From positions 1-6,994 of the forward strand of contig QNBI01000107.1 of NCBI GenBank assembly GCA_003641675.1: a stretch of 6,994 nt of DNA. Reading direction: 5' to 3'. Made by a program: the position numbers and the translations under genes. Positions within the stretch are counted from its first letter, which is position 1, and each line of letters begins with the position of its first letter. A model generated the notes under the pieces. It searched no databases. It was not told the DNA's origin and was given only the letters and a program-made list of their open reading frames with translations. Of the stretch, positions 6,216 to 6,994 are shown piece after piece. The DNA comes from Spirochaetota bacterium. Lineage in GTDB: Bacteria; Spirochaetota; Spirochaetia; SZUA-6.

Positions 6216-6281
6216 ATGGCGAGGGAAACGGGAGACACTAAACTTGAAATAATACCATTAATGGACTACACTATTAATTAA
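6216..6281 (+). CDS. Small ORF, 21 codons, possible leader peptide
   Basis: ATG at 6216 to TAA at 6279-6281 encodes 21 residues, beginning MARETGDTKLEIIPL and ending DYTIN. A strong SD, GGAGGG (6202-6207), sits 8 bases upstream, better than the SDs of most larger genes here, and a good promoter lies at 6124-6152. The peptide is soluble, mixed-charge, with no TM segment and no run of one amino acid as in classical amino-acid attenuators. Its stop is 41 bases before the receiver-PilZ ATG, with a weak CCGT/ACGG stem (6285-6288 with 6296-6299) between them. It could be a leader peptide, a translational coupler, a tiny independent protein or the 5' stub of a decayed gene. I recognise no family. 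Confidence 0.45.
   Translation: MARETGDTKLEIIPLMDYTIN
6244..6272 (+). promoter_or_regulatory. Weak internal promoter candidate before the receiver-PilZ gene
   Basis: TTGAAA (6244-6249), 17 bases, TACACT (6267-6272) lies inside the small ORF and could give a separate transcript starting near 6279 for the receiver-PilZ gene. The -10 is poor and the match could be chance. Confidence 0.25.
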
Positions 6282-6322
6282 TTACCGTCAATTTAACGGC
6301 AAAAACAGAGGAAGTTTATATA

Positions 6323-6994
6323 ATGAATTCCGTCTTAATCTTTTCCGATTCTTTTAAATTAGAAAAAATGTTTAAAGACACTTCCTTTAACGTTAAGACA
6401 ACATCGTTAAAATACGAACTTGCCCGTTTAATAATAGAAACAGAGGATATAAAGCTGCTAATTATAGACATGCCGGTAAATACAGAAGAATATCTAAAAT
6501 TTTACAGTTCCCTTGCAAAAAGTTTTCCACTTCTTAAAGTAATAGCTATCTCCGATAATATCATACCCGGCATCCCTTCGGACTTTACCCAGATTAGAAA
6601 TACCGAAGTTAGTGAAAAACTCCTGGGCTATCTTAACACTGTTAAAACAGAAAATCCGCCTTCGGACAGAAGAGAGTACAACAGGTTCGACTGGCCTTTA
6701 AAAGGAAAGCTTTCAGAAGCGGGAAGAAATTGGCACACCTACAATGTACGCCTAATCAGCGCAGGAGGGGCGTTTTTGGAGAGCAACAAACCTCCTCCCC
6801 GTGCAAAAAAAGAGTATCTTATACGCATAGATTTTCAGGATTTCAGAGTTTTAACAAACTGTGAAATATTAAGCCCCCGAAATGCATCGAGCAATCTTCC
6901 CGCAGGATTTGGTGTGAAGTTTACAGACTTAACAGCAGTATCTGCAGAATTCATGGACAGGATTATAGAAGATGCACTTATACATGCCCTCATA
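6323..6994 (+). CDS. Receiver-like plus PilZ-domain protein (3' end missing)
   Basis: 224 codons are visible and the frame is still open at the window end. Residues 1-105 resemble a CheY-like receiver: VLIFSDS (strand 1), LLIIDMP with Asp49 at the phospho-acceptor position, and VIAISD (strand 4). The acidic pair is reduced to Asp9 and the conserved C-terminal lysine is not evident, so it may be a pseudo-receiver. Residues about 115-217 fit a PilZ domain, the c-di-GMP-binding module: RREYNR gives the RxxxR motif (Arg117, Arg121), and LISAGGAF (144-151) is the second motif, with Leu144 where Asp or Asn is usual. GFGVKFTDL (195-203) matches the PilZ core. Cytoplasmic signalling in motility, adhesion or secretion is the usual role in the family; here it is inferred. 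The ATG at 6323 has AGAGGAAG (6307-6314) 8 bases upstream. A small ORF precedes it by 41 bases on the same strand. Confidence 0.8.
   Translation, partial: MNSVLIFSDSFKLEKMFKDTSFNVKTTSLKYELARLIIETEDIKLLIIDMPVNTEEYLKFYSSLAKSFPLLKVIAISDNIIPGIPSDFTQIRNTEVSEKLLGYLNTVKTENPPSDRREYNRFDWPLKGKLSEAGRNWHTYNVRLISAGGAFLESNKPPPRAKKEYLIRIDFQDFRVLTNCEILSPRNASSNLPAGFGVKFTDLTAVSAEFMDRIIEDALIHALI

Overview
This is an AT-rich bacterial window of just under 7 kb with five protein-coding blocks. It carries no rRNA, tRNA, CRISPR array or transposase that I can see. The mix of genes (an internalin-like leucine-rich-repeat protein, a LytS/YesM-type kinase with an AraC-type response regulator, and a PilZ protein with a degenerate receiver) would fit a spirochaete. 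A Firmicutes-type host is also possible. This assignment is an inference with low confidence.

Layout. (1) 2-946 (+) is the 3' end of a leucine-rich-repeat gene built from near-identical 66-bp units; its N-terminus lies upstream of the window. (2) 1113-3101 and 3113-4663 (+) form a two-gene operon, 11 bp apart. The first is a membrane sensor histidine kinase (two TM segments, HAMP, GAF-like region, His_kinase and HATPase domains). The second is a response regulator with an N-terminal receiver and a C-terminal AraC-type DNA-binding domain. (3) 5288-4774 (-) is a type II toxin-antitoxin operon: a ribbon-helix-helix antitoxin, then a RelE/ParE-family toxin. It has a strong promoter, a palindromic candidate operator, and a toxin TTG start overlapping the antitoxin stop. 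(4) 5289-5632 is AT-rich non-coding DNA with two inverted repeats sharing an ACTGT core. (5) 6091-5633 (-) is an unrecognised, possibly frameshifted gene. (6) 6152 to the end (+): a promoter, a 21-codon small ORF with a strong Shine-Dalgarno, then the start of a receiver-like/PilZ protein that runs off the window.

How the genes work together. The kinase and regulator almost certainly act as a cognate pair: signal sensing in the periplasm or at the membrane, phosphotransfer to Asp54 of the regulator, then transcription control through the AraC-type domain. Their target is not visible; the adjacent LRR gene is only a positional candidate. The toxin-antitoxin pair is self-contained and probably autoregulated. 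The PilZ protein suggests c-di-GMP-linked signalling, but both its receiver and its PilZ motif are degenerate. The most unusual items are the homogenised LRR DNA repeats, the hairpin cluster next to the toxin-antitoxin promoter, the possible broken gene at 5633-6137, and the SD-equipped small ORF before the PilZ gene.
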